Notes: a model not told the origin generated them from the letters alone. A stretch of DNA of 64,000 nt from Lantana camara (GCA_037501455.1 CM074857.1:124731501-124795500); one strand, 5' to 3'. Shown: positions 49,934 through 62,194, counted from the first letter of the stretch. Made by a program: numbers and translations.

Positions 49934-51288
49934 ACCTTGATCATGGCATTTAGGGGGGAGTTTCTTTTGTAAAATACGGACATGTTTTCCCCCACACTTA
50001 CCTTTTCGTTGCCTAACAGTTTCCTCTTATTCGTGCAGAGCTCCTTGAGGACTTTTGCATACCTGGGAATTTGTTGGATTGCATCCAACAAGGGAATATT
50101 CACCTCAACCTTGCGAAACGTGTCGAGAATACTCTTTTCTTCTTTTAGTTTCTTCGTTTCTACTAAACGTTGAGGGAATGGAAGCGGGACCATCATGGGT
50201 TTAGGTTGCACGATCAGTTCCGACTCGCTGTTTCGGTGTGAGTTTAACGTATTATCATACCCAGAAGTCTTACCCTCTGCCTGATCGCCTTCGGATCCAG
50301 ATTTCCGTCCCTTATCTTTATCCAGAGGTGGTGGCAGCTCTTTACCACTTCGAAGCGTGATAGCGCTGATATTATGCCTAGGATCCTCGGTTTGCAAGGG
50401 CAATTTTCCTTGATTCTCGAGCCTACTTAACGCGGCAGCAACCTGTCCTAATTGGGTTTCCAAGTTTTGGATGGTTGACTCCATATTATTCAACCGGATT
50501 GCTTTCAGGTCGAGAAGTGGGTTCGGTTGTTGGGGTTGCGGAGGTAATTGGCAAACTGTCACTACTTGTGGGATTCCTACACTCATGTTAGATGCTAAAG
50601 CAGATATCATATTCTTGAGTTCCTCAAACTGGGAAGAATTTACCTCTTTTACCTGTCTCGTCATGTCGGACTTGGCATAGTATTTTTGTGAGGCCCTAGA
50701 AATTCTGCTAATTAGTTCCGTCAGTTTTGCAGGTGTTTTGAGCATAATGGAACCTCCACTCGAAGCATCCAACTGTCTTTTGTCAGCAGGCATCAGGCCC
50801 CTGTAAAAGTTATGAACAACTGAATTTTCTGGCAGGTTGTGATGCGGGCACAATGCAAGCAAATTCCGGTATCGTTCCCAATACTCATGCAGGGCTTCAT
50901 GTTCCTTTTGCTTAATGGTAATTATCTCCTGAAGGAGATCTAGGTACCGCTCAGCTGGGAAAAACCTATCCAAGAATTTGTCGTGCATCTGCTGCCAAGT
51001 AGTAATGGTTGCTGACGGTAGAGAGTACAACCATTTTTCCGCTGCATCTTGCAGGGAAAACGGGAAGGCACGGAGCTTGATTTGGTCCTCGGTAACTCCA
51101 TGAGGCTTTGTTGAGCAGAAGACCGTGTGGAACTTGCTCAGATGTTGGTGAGGGTTTTCATTTTCCAGACCGTGAAAGACGGGGAGTAGGTGAATTGTAC
51201 CCGTCTTTAGCTCGAAGCCAGCACCCACCTCCGAAAAAATGATACAGAGGGGCTGTTGTGCGTTATCGGGGCGCACCAGATCCTCCAT
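49900..51288 (-). CDS. Athila-like gag polyprotein
   Basis: 462 codons. It has the retrotransposon gag domain of Ty3 elements: LPVFHGLENENPHQHLSKF, LRAFPFSLQDAAEKWLYSLP, TWQQMHDKFLDRFFP and FYRGLMPADKRQLDASSGG. A coiled segment (MESTIQNLETQLGQVAAAL) and a proline/lysine-rich linker lead toward the protease. The last about 25 codons are out of the original frame because of the base loss near 49985. The start chosen is the first Met of the frame; the family start may differ slightly. It can still encode a capsid-like protein. Confidence 0.9.
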   Translation of the reverse strand: MEDLVRPDNAQQPLCIIFSEVGAGFELKTGTIHLLPVFHGLENENPHQHLSKFHTVFCSTKPHGVTEDQIKLRAFPFSLQDAAEKWLYSLPSATITTWQQMHDKFLDRFFPAERYLDLLQEIITIKQKEHEALHEYWERYRNLLALCPHHNLPENSVVHNFYRGLMPADKRQLDASSGGSIMLKTPAKLTELISRISRASQKYYAKSDMTRQVKEVNSSQFEELKNMISALASNMSVGIPQVVTVCQLPPQPQQPNPLLDLKAIRLNNMESTIQNLETQLGQVAAALSRLENQGKLPLQTEDPRHNISAITLRSGKELPPPLDKDKGRKSGSEGDQAEGKTSGYDNTLNSHRNSESELIVQPKPMMVPLPFPQRLVETKKLKEEKSILDTFRKVEVNIPLLDAIQQIPRYAKVLKELCTNKRKLLGNEKVSVGENMSVFYKRNSPLNAMIKVCFPFRVRLGI

Positions 51289-51538
51289 GGTACGACGTTC
51301 TGCTACTGCTATCGTTAAGGTACGGTCAAACCCTTCTGTTCGTCTTCTGGATGTTCCGACTCCGTGCTGGACTCTTCAAATTGGTTCAGATTGGAGTTTT
51401 CCGCTAGCTTCTTGCGTGTTTTGGTCTGTTTCTTCGATCTCGGGATCAAAAATCGGCTCATCAACTCCACGAATGCTCCTGCTCATAAAAAGAATTAATT
51501 CCGATTAGCACCAATCCCCGGCAACAGCGCCAAAATTT

Positions 51539-53178
51539 GACAGGTGTCGAATCCGTCAAAATAAATTATAATCCGGTTTACGACTAAAATAGAGTATAGT
51601 GCAAACTGGTTTAATCCACAGAGATTGGTTGAAAATAATTCTAATTAATCACAGGAAAATTTACTAAAATTAACAAGTAAAATCAGGAGGGGTTTTAAGA
51701 TTAAATTAAACTAACTAAATTAACTAACAATTAAATTAAACTAAAGAAAAAACAATAAATCACTTAGAAGTTGGGTTTTGATAAATCAGTGGGGAAACCA
51801 ATACCTAGCTAGGAATCACAATTTAGTTTAGGACATCGATCATAGATGCAAAAAATAAATTCATTTATTCAAATAGACTAGCTATAGCATATAGAGACAC
51901 TCGACTCCGCCTCGTTTTCTCGTACATAATAGAATAACCTAGAGACATTCAACAGTTATTCCCTAATCAACTCACAACCCCTAGAGACACTCGACAGGAT
52001 TTAATGAGTCAACAACATTAAGAATTAAGAAAACACTAGCCCAAATTAACCTAGTCACGACACGTGCTAAATTTAAATCTGATTATTATCTCCCTTAACA
52101 AGTTGAGAACTGCAACCAATCCTTCTCGTTAATGTACCACTAATTATCTATCATGCATTACGTATACTTCATGCAGTCAAGAATGGCTATATGCAATTAA
52201 ATCTACTTAGATGATCGTGCACTATCACTAAGCAAACAAATCACAATAAACACGACACTCAGAGAATTAATAAATACTTGAAATAAACTGAATTATAAAA
52301 ACCAATTAGGTCTCACGATGTCAAAAACATAAATTGTAAATTCCTAACTAGGTACTATGAAAATTAGCTACTCATGAAAATCATGTCCAAAACATAAGCA
52401 TAAACTAATTAACAAAAGAAGAAGAATTGATTTCGCTCTCGAAAGTCCTCAAGAGTTGCTGCTCCAATCCCGCCTAGTTGCTGCGTATAGAAAAGTGAGT
52501 ATGAAACGGTGTGTCCAAATCTGCTCTGTACGTGAATATCTATAGCCCCCAACTGCAGCCCCAAAAATACTAGTCCTGATCGGACTTTGCTACTTTGTCC
52601 AACCTGCTGCCCAAGACTCCCAACTTGGACATCTTCAATTAATTACATTTAATGAAATTCTTGGCCCACTTCAGTAACAAGGAAAATAGGTTCAACCTAT
52701 CATCACAGCTACACGCACGATCTAACAATTGACTAAACCCAATTCTAATTAAAAACAAATCATCCACTTAATTAATACTCCAAGATCAGCAACTATAATA
52801 ATACCCAATGCACACGTGAATGGCTCCAAATTGATTCTCTCCAATTGGGCTTCAACCCAACACCAACATGACGGCCCACTTCACTTAATTAACTCCAAGG
52901 CTTGGACTTCTAATTTCAGTTCTTCTCGGCCCAACACAAATTGACCCAAAACCAAAGTAGTAAGTTTGGGAAAAGAATTACTTTGCTTCCAGATTCCATA
53001 CGCATAACAATCCATCATGAAATAGCACAAATTGGCCCCATAAATCTTCAATTCAACACAACAGAGTTCTGTAATACTCATAACCACAAAATTGATCAAG
53101 GCATCACTTTATATCAACATTATTCACAATACGCAGCCACAAATCATCCTAAAAATATAAGAATAATGCAAGCAATCA
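51539..53178 (-). repeat. Athila-like right (5') LTR
   Basis: 1,640 bp. On the plus strand it starts TGACAGGTGTCG and ends GCAAGCAATCA. It has the same landmarks as the left LTR, including three GAGACAYTC repeats, and no nested insertion. Confidence 0.93.
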
Positions 53179-53183
53179 ATTGT

Positions 53184-53592
53184 TCTGAAATTTTGAACAG
53201 TGATAAGGCTTGTTTCTGCAGTCGGCTAGAAGAATAAAGGCTCCACAGCAGTAACATAAAGCTTGAGCTTGGAAAGTACGATCCTTGTGGTAATCGTAAT
53301 GTTTTGTTCACTCCGAAGCCGAGATGAAGTGATTACTTATCCGAACCGTGGCTTGAAATGTGTTTGTTTCCTTTTAATTGATGTCATATTAATTAGCTTC
53401 TATTGCATCTGAATTTTGAATCCAGTTAATGTTCGACATACTTTATCAATAAGTGATAATTACGAATACTACCAAAAAATGCTTCTATATCAAGTCTTTG
53501 TAGCTGCATTTTTAATAGGCATGGGAGCAGGTCATTGGGTCATAATGTAAGAAGTAATCTATTTATATGTACTTTTTATTTTTCCCCTATTT
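53184..53592. other. Unassigned native sequence between two retrotransposons
   Basis: Right flank of the Athila-like insertion and left flank of copia G. 53184-53237 would complete the short ORF begun at 43039. 53340-53450 is duplicated at 41784-41870. I do not recognise a gene. Confidence 0.4.
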
Positions 53593-53597
53593 ATATT

Positions 53598-53753
53598 TGT
53601 TTAAGTTTAAGATTGAGAATTGTATTTCATTGATTACTCGAACAGATTACATTGTCATAGATAAATAGCATAAGTTCCCTACAAATCAGGGAAAGCTAAT
53701 CTCCTATCTAAGGAAACTATATCAACTCCGAGATTTGTTCTAATCTTCTAACA
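53598..53753 (-). repeat. Copia G 3' LTR (left)
   Basis: 156 bp, plus strand TGTTTAAGTTTAAG to CTTCTAACA. Confidence 0.93.
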
Positions 53754-53817
53754 CTCTCCCCTCAAGTTAAGAAATGGTATCACCGATTCTTAACTTGCTC
53801 AATGCTTTCAGATATGC

Positions 53818-55450
53818 TTATACGGGAACAGCCTTTGTTAAGAGATCAGCAAGCTGATTCTCTAACTTTACGAATGGAATTTCCACCGTACCATCCTCGA
53901 GTTTCTCCTTTATGAAGTGGCGGTCAACTTCCGCATGCTTGGTCCTATCATGTTGCACAGGATTCTCTGAAACACTAATTGCGGCCTTGTTGTCACATCT
54001 CAGCAAGCTCAGACCTCGCGGGTTCACCCCAATCTCTGTCATCAACTTTCTGAGCCAAATTATCTTTGTCACAGCTTTGGCTATACCTCTGAACTCAGCT
54101 TCTGTACTCGAGAGAGCAACAACTCTTTGTTTCTTACTCTTCCATGTTACCACATTTCCTCCAACTAATGTAAAGTATCCTGAGGTGGACCTCCTGTCAT
54201 TTGGGTTACCTGCCCAATCTGCATCCGTATAGGCCTCGATGTCGAGGTGACCATGTCGCCCAAACAGAATTCCTGTCTACACTGTGCCTTTCAAATACCG
54301 TATGATCCTCGTTACGGCTTCCATGTGACTCTTCTGTGGTTGGTGTATAAATTGGCTAACTACTCCCACTGTATAGGTAATGTCTGGCCTAGTATGTGAC
54401 AAGTATATCAGCTTTCCAACCAACCGCTGGTACTTTCCTTTATCTGCTAGTTCTTCGCCTTCATCCAACTTGAGTCTATGGTTCACCTGAATAGGAGTAT
54501 CTGCTAGTTTACAATCCATCATCCCTGTTTCAACTAACAAGTCAAGAACATATTTCTTCTGGGAAATGAAAATCCCCCGTTTGGACCACAGAACTTCTAT
54601 CCCAAGGAAGTATTTCAGTCCCCCCAAATCCTTCATTTCGAATTCTTGGAAAAGGTTCTTTTTTAGCCTCTCGATTTCCTCCTGATCACTCACTGTTATG
54701 ATCATATCATCTACATAGATGATTAGGCACGTGATCAGCTCTCCCTTCTGCTTGAGAAATAAGGTATGATCAGAGTTGCTCTGCCTGTATCCATACTTCT
54801 ACATTGCAACCGTAAATCTACCAAACCATGCCCGTGGGGACTGCTTGAGTCCATACAATGCTTTACGGAGTCTGCACACTTCATTATTCTTGAAGCCATC
54901 TGTAAATCCTGGAGGTGCTTCCATATAAACTTCTTCGATTAGGTCTCCATGTAAGAAAGCATTTTTGACGTCAAACTGGTGAAGAGGCCAGTCTCTGTTT
55001 GCTGCCACTGACAGAAGAACCCGGACCGTATCTATCTTTGTCACTAGTGAGAAAGTTTCTGAGTAATCAATCCCGTACGTCTGAGTATATCCCTTTGCTA
55101 CTAGACGTGCTTTGTATCTTTCGATTATCCCGTCAACTTTGTGTTTAATGGTAAACACCCACCTACACCCCACTGGTTTCTTTCCCCGTGGTAGCTCACA
55201 TTTTTCCCAAGTTTCATTCTTGATCAGGGCACTCATCTCAGTCTCCATGGCTTCAGACCATTCTCCTCTTTTCATAGCTTCTGTAACTGTTTTGGGGATC
55301 TCTTCGGAGTAAAGAGTCACCATAAACGCCTTTGCCCTTTCGGACATACTCCCTCTGATCATGTTACCCATTGGATATCTAGAATTTCGAGATACATGCT
55401 CAGGGGAATACCGAGTTGAAGGAACACCCATGTTACTCCATTGTGGCAAT
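53818..55450 (-). pseudogene. Copia G reverse transcriptase and RNase H
   Basis: RT runs from [20 protein letters not shown] through [28 protein letters not shown] and [13 protein letters not shown] to IIYVDDMIITV (about 54695-54727). RNase H has AYTDADWAG, TWKSKKQRVVALSSTEAEFR and a LADLLTKAV ending. Stops lie near 54797-54799 and 54274-54276. A conserved Ser is Leu in TFSLV. All catalytic aspartates that I can place are present, so only a few mutations separate it from an open frame. Confidence 0.92.
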
Positions 55451-55453
55451 GTA

Positions 55454-57387
55454 TGTTGGAAAACACGAATCATAAAGCAGCGGAATTTTAAAAAATTTTC
55501 CAACAAAAGGACCGAATACTCGTAATCGTGTATCCAAATTCGTAAAGATAAGAAAACTTACTTTTCTTTTATTCTTTCTTGAAGCGTTTCAAGCCACCCA
55601 AGAACGCTCTTCTCGCGGCTTGATCCCCTCTCCTTGGTAAAGCTCGAATCTTCAAACTTCTAACTTGAAGTCTCTAGAGATAGTCCACCAACTTGACTAC
55701 AATCTAACTAGTAAGGATGCTAGTTCTCTAGTTAGTGTTTAGGCTTAACCTAGGGTTTATTTGATCTTGGAGAAAGGAAGGTGTTCAACACATGAACCAA
55801 AAGAATTATCAATTAGCTCCATAAGGAGCTCGAGCTACCCTATTTATAGAGAGGGGAGTGCCGAAATTCCTAGTCCTTTATGGGCTAGGATTTTGGTCCC
55901 TCTCTCCTATTACTTGATCATCAAGTAATTTTGACTTTGACTTTGAATTCTAATTCAAATCAACTTTCAAGAGAGCTAAAAATATCCAAACTGTTTTTGG
56001 ACTATTTTATACTTTATTTATTTAAAATAAATAACTTATTTTATCTAATTAATTAATTCACAACTAATTAACTAGATTATTTTTCTCCAAAATTAGACTT
56101 TCTTTTTAATTCAAAATTAAACCAAAGTCTATTAAATAATTAACACATTAATTATTTAACATCACATAATCACGTGTGGCACACGTGTCTCAATGACGCG
56201 TGTCCAATCACGTGAACCACACGTGTGATTTCACACGTGTGGAACCCCTTAGGCTCGATTAACTCGTTTAATCATTTTAAAGCCTCAACTCATGTAACCA
56301 AGTTGTTGTGTGTGACCCTCTAGGTTCTCAATTCAATTAGCAGTGACCCTAATTAATTAATTCACTAGTTAATTAATCAGTCCACAGATTAAACGACCAT
56401 AGTCTAGCAACAGGTGTTTAACCCCTAGCTGAATTGGAATGTTCGGATTCGACAGAACCTTTAAGTCATTGATTAATGTGAGATACAATCCTCCTACTTA
56501 CTATCTCTCAACCAAGATCTAGGGCAAGGGAATAATCAGAACCCTAATAATCCGGTCTTAAAGCTAAGTGCATTTCATATCCATTTGATCTCAATCCAAG
56601 AAACCCTTTTCTTGATGTCTTGATCTACTGCCTTGGCCAAGGACTCCATATGGCATATGAATGACTTACACAATAAGAGATCACCTTGCAAATGCAAGTG
56701 TAGGTCCTTTCTTGATTCTCATTCACTTTCATGAATCACTTGTGCAGCCCCAGCATAAGCCTTGAATCAGTTGTCTAAGGCGACACCCTTTAAAGCTTAT
56801 ACCTAAGACTACAGAGTTAACTCATAAAGTGACAAGGAACCTCAAGTCTAAGGATCAATTAATCACATCAATGACTCGTGAGATATTTCCTAATCTGGAA
56901 GTTTCTATTTCCTGAAATAGAAACTTCCTTTCCCATTTAGGAATGTTCTCACACGGGGCACCTCAGTGAACTTACTTGTTAAAGTAAGCACCCTTATGTA
57001 TCACGCACGTATCAACTATACACTTTACACCTCCATGAAATAAGGTGGTCCTTCTTAAGGGCTTGATCCCACAAGCAAGCCTTAGAGGAGTCAGGTTGAC
57101 ACTCCCACTGTCTGTAGGACTCATCGGCTTGGAGTATTTTACTAATCATGACTTATGTGATATAGGGCTCGTTTCATGAACCATTTTACCTAAATGGTAG
57201 AGTCCTAAAGTTATCAGGATTAAGGGAGTTCTTATACATGCACAGATAAAGTAATCGCATACCAAACAAGAGCATATAAAGAAGTGTTGCCTTAATTCGT
57301 TATTTCATTCAAAGATTGTCTGTGATTACAATAAGGAAAAACACAAAGTGGATATACAATCGGCTTTCTAGGGCACTATTCCTAACA
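55454..57387 (-). mobile_element. Solo LTR (1,934 bp) nested in copia G pol
   Basis: The plus strand starts TGTTGGAAAACACG and ends TTCCTAACA. It has a perfect target duplication ATGTA (55449-55453 and 57388-57392). No primer site, purine tract or internal region accompanies it. On the minus strand it begins TGTTAGGAATAGTGCCC. It is a long LTR left by LTR-LTR recombination of an element unlike the others in this window. Coding is not evident. Confidence 0.92.
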
Positions 57388-57413
57388 ATGTATACCTGTG
57401 GCTTTCTGTGTCA

Positions 57414-58864
57414 TCAAAAAACGAGATTAACTGTAACTGAGTTATCATTAATATTATCAGAATCAGAAGAAGGGTTCTCAGATATCGTTACCTCAGGTCG
57501 GACATCATTCGGAGGAGGGTCATTAGAGGTGGTACTGAGCTCGATTTGTGGCGGCTCTGCAGCAGTGTCTGATATATCCAAACAGACAAAGGGATCATCC
57601 TCATTCTCCCCCTGAACCCTTTGAGGATTCTGATAGAAATACTCCGTTTCTAGGAACTCACAGTCTATCATGACATGGATTCGGCGTGTCACAGGGTCAT
57701 AACACGGATATTCCTTCTGGTTAGGGGCATACCCAACAAAGACACATTTAACTGCACACGGGTCAAGTTTGGACCTTTCATGTTTGGGAATATGTACGAA
57801 CACTGAACAACCAAAGATTCGAGATGGCATGGTGAGATGAGGTGGCACTTGTGTTTGTGTCTCCAGGACGGATAGGGGTGTTTGATGGTTAAGAATTTTG
57901 GTGGGCAGCCGGTTAGTAAGATATGTGGCAGCGGCTATGGCTTCGGGCCAAAAGTGTTTTGGTACTTGGGATTCGGTCATGAGAGCCCGGGATATTTCAA
58001 GAAGGGTTCGGTTTTTTCGTTCAGCGACACCATTTTGTTGTGGTGTATTTGGGCAACTGGTTTGGTGAACAAGGCCATGTGTTTGGAAAAAATCCCCCAT
58101 TTTTTTATTAACATATTCCCTCCCATTGTCTGATCTAAGAATCTGGATTTTGTGTTTAAACTGGGTTTGGATCATATTAAAAAATCTCACAAAGGTTTCA
58201 TAGACTTCAAATTTGTGTTTCAAAAAATAAACCCAAGTCATGCAAGAATAGTCATCAATAAATAACACAAAGTACTAAAATCGATTATGACTAGTAACCG
58301 GGAGGGGCCCCAAACATCAGAATGAATTAAGGAAAAAAATGTCTGAAACCGAGTGTTTGTGGGTTTAAAAGTGGTCCTATGACTCTTAGCAACTAAGCAT
58401 GTTTGACAAGGAAAATGAACATGCGTATTATTCTGAAATAAAGTAGGGAATAACAATCGGAGATACCCAATGGATGGGTGTCCAGGTCGATGATGCCAGA
58501 GCCAGATTTGAGTGTCTTAGGTGTCTTTGGTTAAGAGAGCTTTGGACGGGATATCCACTTCATCAATGTAGTAAAGTCCATCGCGCTCAGCACCACGCCC
58601 AATTATCTCCTTCGTATGAATGTCCTGTATAAGGCAGAAACGAGGATACATCAGAACAGTGCAGTTTAATTCACTTGTCAGGTGACTAACAGATAACAGC
58701 TTGCATGATAATGAAGGCACATAAAGACAGTTATTTAGTGTTATCTTCGGGTTAAATAAAATTTTTCCTTCATTTTTAACCTCCACTCGGGCTCCATTGG
58801 TTGCTTGGATATAGGACTGTTCAGGTGTAGAGGGTTCAAGAATATCTGAATAATCAAATGTCAT
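57414..58864 (-). pseudogene. Copia G protease C-terminal part and integrase
   Basis: 58864-58517 encodes the region after the protease active site (NCLYVPSLSCKLLSVSHL). A stop at 58514-58516 and frame changes near 58260-58290 interrupt the integrase zinc region (CQTCLVAKSH). The core is open at 58268-57414: MTWVYFLKHKFE, RSDNGREY, TPQQNGVAERKNRTLLE and the C-terminal GCSVFVHIPKHERSKLDP segment. The protease site WIIDCGATNT lies just upstream (near 58880), after a stop at 58905-58907. Confidence 0.9.
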
Positions 58865-58906
58865 CGTGTTCGTTGCACCACAATCAATTATCCAAGGTGA
58901 TACTTT

Positions 58907-60255
58907 TTAAGTGAGGAGGGCCCTTTTGTCAGAAATAGTGGGAAGTGTGGTACAAATGTAATTTTTCCTTTTATGGGGTTGTTTTGCAGTTAGGGGAGAA
59001 TTGGGAGACTTAAATATTAAATCACTAGGGTTTGGGTCATTACCCCCAAACCCATTACCTCCACTTCGGTACTCCATTTCCGCCGCTCCATCAAGCTTGA
59101 CCAAGTTGGCCCGCCGGACTCCGACTGTCGCCGTACCGACGTCTCCTCCACGGTCGATGATGCCTACCGTAGCGGCGGAGTCGCCGTGTTGTTTATCGCC
59201 GTCCTTTCCGTCTGTCCGATTTTCAGAGACGGCGATGTTGACCTTTCTGTTGTTGCCTCCGGTTTTCGCCGTTCCGGTGACGAATTTCTTGGTTCCCGGC
59301 CACCAATCGGGATATCCCACAATCTCAAAGCACTTTTCAATTGAGTGCTTGGGTTTTCCACAGTGCCCGCACACGATCTGTTCACGGTCTTCGCGCGATG
59401 AGGAGTTTCTCCGGTCGGCGTCTCCGGAACGTCCGGTGAAGTCTAAGCACCCCTGTTTCTCGAACCTTCCCTGATTCTCTTTTTGCATCAAGCCCAGATC
59501 CGATGCCATTGGAGTCGCCTTCGCTGCTGGTTGCTGCTTTCATAATTTGGAGACGGGCCACCTCTCTTCTGATGGTAGCGTAGGTCGACTCCAGCGAGGG
59601 CTTCATTTCCTGTTTCAGGAGATCTTTCCTTATGGGATCGAATTTTTTGTCAATACCAATCAGAAATTGGTAAAGGCGATGCTCTTGGGTGATTCGGTTG
59701 CAGATGGTGATGTCCTCGGGGCACTTCATGGGGGTTTGGTTGTTTCTGATTGATAGTGGTCCATATCGATTGGAGCTTGTTCCAGAAGTCTTCTAGACTA
59801 TCTTGCCCTTGCTTCTGTGTGTTTGCTCGTCGGTGGAGATCGAAGAGTTGTAATGGATCTGAGCTACTCCCATATGTAGTTGCAAGTCCGTTCCATGGGG
59901 CTTTTGCCATCGGATAATGTAAGATGTTATTCACTAGATTCACTTCAATATTTTGTATAATCCAAGTGAATACATTTTGATCTACTTGTTCCCATTGATC
60001 ATATGTCGGGTCTGTTTCATGCGGAGGATCGGGAATTCCGGTTAGATGTGAGCGGCATCCCCTTCCCCCAATGGCCATCTTCATCAGCCTTGCCCATACG
60101 GGATAGTTGTCGTTGTTTATCTTGAAGCCAATCGACAGATTGTTGAAACTGGACAGGTTTGTTTGTGGTTGGGTATTGGTTTTCAACAGGTTTGTGATTT
60201 GGATTGAGAGGTCAGTGTTGGTTGGTTCGGTTTTGGCTCCTGATTCTTCTGCCAT
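58907..60255 (-). pseudogene. Copia G gag
   Basis: Starts MAEESGAKTEPTNTDLS at 60255. The gag domain includes NYPVWARLMKMAIGGRG and YPMAKAPWNGLATTYG. Frameshifts lie between 59650 and 59729 and again near 59382-59509. The CCHC knuckle is CGHCGKPKHSIEKCFEIVGY (near 59310-59370). The last frame ends at 58907. Three overlapping frames together make one decayed gag. Confidence 0.9.
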
Positions 60256-60368
60256 GGTTTTGGTTTTGTAGTTTTCTTTTCTTGGTTTAGGTTAATTGGT
60301 TTGGGAAAAGGTTGGAGATGATGATGTTTGGCTAAGCCTCATGGATCGAAACTCTGCTCTTGATACCA

Positions 60369-60523
60369 TGTTTAAGTTAAGATTGAGAATTGTATTTCAC
60401 TGATTACTCGAACTGATTACATTGTCATAGATAAATAGCATAAGTTTCCTACAAATCAGGGAAAGCTAATCTCCTATCTAAGGCAACTATATCAACTCCG
60501 AGATTTGTTCTAATCTTCTAAGA
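60369..60523 (-). repeat. Copia G 5' LTR (right)
   Basis: 155 bp, plus strand TGTTTAAGTTAAG to TTCTAAGA. The last dinucleotide is GA instead of CA. Confidence 0.9.
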
Positions 60524-60528
60524 ATATT

Positions 60529-61472
60529 TATATATTTATATATAGTTTATATATTTTCACAAGTATTATAACATTTTTATTTAAATTATTTTTACAGATA
60601 TCCCCAATTCATATAAAGGGATTAGGAGGGAGTTGGTGGTTCTGGTGAATTGGTTATTTGGTTAGGAGCTTGGGCGGTTTCCTACACTTTTATCTTCGAT
60701 CGGTTCATGATATGTATGATTGACTTGTGACAAGTGATGCAAGTGTGGCAATGAAATTGAAACTCTAATTTGCGTGCCTTAATTCTACATCTTATTAAAA
60801 AGATCAGATATTAACGTTCATTAATTACTCAAGCAAAACATGTATAAAGTTAATTATTACGCAATTAAAACATGTCTATCACAAAAAATTAGTGATAATT
60901 ACAATAAATTAATTAACTAATTTTTTTTATCTCAGTTATATGAGTGTTAATTATATTTCAAGGATTTCTTATATTTTGACGTAAAACTATTAATTATGTT
61001 TAGTTTGTCTTTAATGACGTGCTTAGTCATTGTTGGATCTAGTCATCTTGAAACGTCAAATTATTTAGGTGATCATTTCTCTTATTATGAGAGGGAATGA
61101 GTTGTGGGGGAAAAGGTGATAAATTTGATAAAAATGATAAGGGCAAAATCATAATTTTAAGTCCTCCCAAAAATTTTAACTATTTAACAACTACTTTTAT
61201 GAATAGATAAATAATTTAGGTATATTTGGGTTTTTTTGAAAAAACTTCTCATTTGACAAAAAAAAAATTAGTTCCCTCTTCAATTTAAATAAATTTTTAG
61301 TGCATTACTTAAATTGATTTTTTATTTTTGTACAAAATATCCAAAACATAAATTGTCCATTTTACCTTTAATTATCTTAATATGAAGCACTTAAATTTAA
61401 ATTTATAGAATTATCTAAAATTTAAAAAATTATTGTATTACGCTACATTGATTGTTGAATGAAAATTTTTTA
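60529..61472. other. AT-rich intergenic region, no clear gene
   Basis: A short stretch at 60625-60730 has balanced composition and could be an exon remnant, but I cannot assign it. The rest is AT-rich. Confidence 0.35.
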
Positions 61473-61990
61473 GAGCCAATTACATTTTTGGTCTCATAGA
61501 ATTAGACATTTTGTAATTTTAGTCCCATATTTTTGAAATTAGACACTTTTTAGCCCCATTAGTTTCAAAAAGTTGTAATTCTGGTCTCATCCGTCAAATA
61601 ACCAATGAAAAATATATTTTTTTGCCGTCAAGTGCAATTTGGGGAAAACGTTATTATTCATTAGGTTGTTTTTGTGGGAGTTTACTTATTAGTACCTCAT
61701 TTTAGCACTACATTACCTTAATGAGAGTGATTCAGAGTTATTCTTCTAAGTAGATTCAGGGAGCCAAAATGGGATATTAATAAGTAAACTCCCGCAAAAA
61801 CAACTTAATGTATTACGTTTCCCACTAAATTGCACTTAAAGGAAAAAATGCATTTTTTGCCATTATTTGACGGATGGGGTTAGAATTATAACTTTTTGAA
61901 ACTAATGGGACTAATAGTGTCTAATTCCAAAGATATGGGACTAAAATTACAAAAGGTCTAATCCTATGGGATCAAAACTGTAATTTGCTC
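61473..61990. mobile_element. Inverted-repeat MITE, about 518 bp
   Basis: The left end GAGCCAATTACATTTTTGGTC is mirrored by GATCAAAACTGTAATTTGCTC. The inner arms include GGGAGTTTACTTATTA (near 61676) and its inverse TAATAAGTAAACTCCC (near 61777). An AAAATTTT sequence on both sides may be the target duplication. No coding. Confidence 0.85.
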
Positions 61991-62066
61991 AAAATTTTAT
62001 GTTAATTTGAAGTATTCACTTGTGTATTGGTGGAGCTACATTTATAAACTTTGAGAAACTATTGTG

Positions 62067-62186
62067 CTATGATGCACAGACACGGACACGGCGACACGGA
62101 CACGACACGACACGGATACGGCGACAGGGGTCCGACACGACACGACACGGCAAAATGATATTTTTAGAAGTGTCCGTGCATCATAG
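62067..62186. mobile_element. 120-bp hAT-type MITE rich in ACACGG units
   Basis: Terminal inverted repeats CTATGATGCAC and GTGCATCATAG, with the 8-bp duplication CTATTGTG (62059-62066 and 62187-62194). The interior is made of GACACG/GACACGG units. Confidence 0.9.
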
Positions 62187-62194
62187 CTATTGTG

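Larger units (their letters stand above)
43093..53178 (-). mobile_element. Athila-like Ty3 retrotransposon with gag-protease only
   Basis: 10,086 bp with a perfect target duplication ATTGT (43088-43092 and 53179-53183). The right (5') LTR is 51539-53178. The left (3') LTR region, 43093-47316, is enlarged by a partial LTR duplication, a TRIM and a CACTA element. The primer site next to the right LTR reads, on the minus strand, TGGCGCTGTTGCCGGGGATT, as in Athila elements. The polypurine tract is the inverse of AATTCCCCCACACTTG after 47316. Coding capacity stops after protease; there is no RT, RNase H or integrase. It is thus a non-autonomous derivative that supplies at most Gag and protease. 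Confidence 0.93.
53598..60523 (-). mobile_element. Copia G: Ty1/copia element with a nested solo LTR
   Basis: 6,926 bp with short LTRs (53598-53753 and 60369-60523) and a perfect target duplication ATATT (53593-53597 and 60524-60528). The primer site beside the right LTR is, on the plus strand, CTCTTGATACCATG (minus strand TGGTATCAAGAG). The polypurine tract is the inverse of CTCTCCCCTCAAG (53754). Gag to RNase H are all present on the minus strand but carry stops and frameshifts, and a 1,934-bp solo LTR interrupts pol. Confidence 0.95.

Noticed and set aside
59001..59474. 157-codon plus-strand frame within copia G
   Set aside because: It is the antisense of the gag zinc-knuckle region, open because of high GC content.
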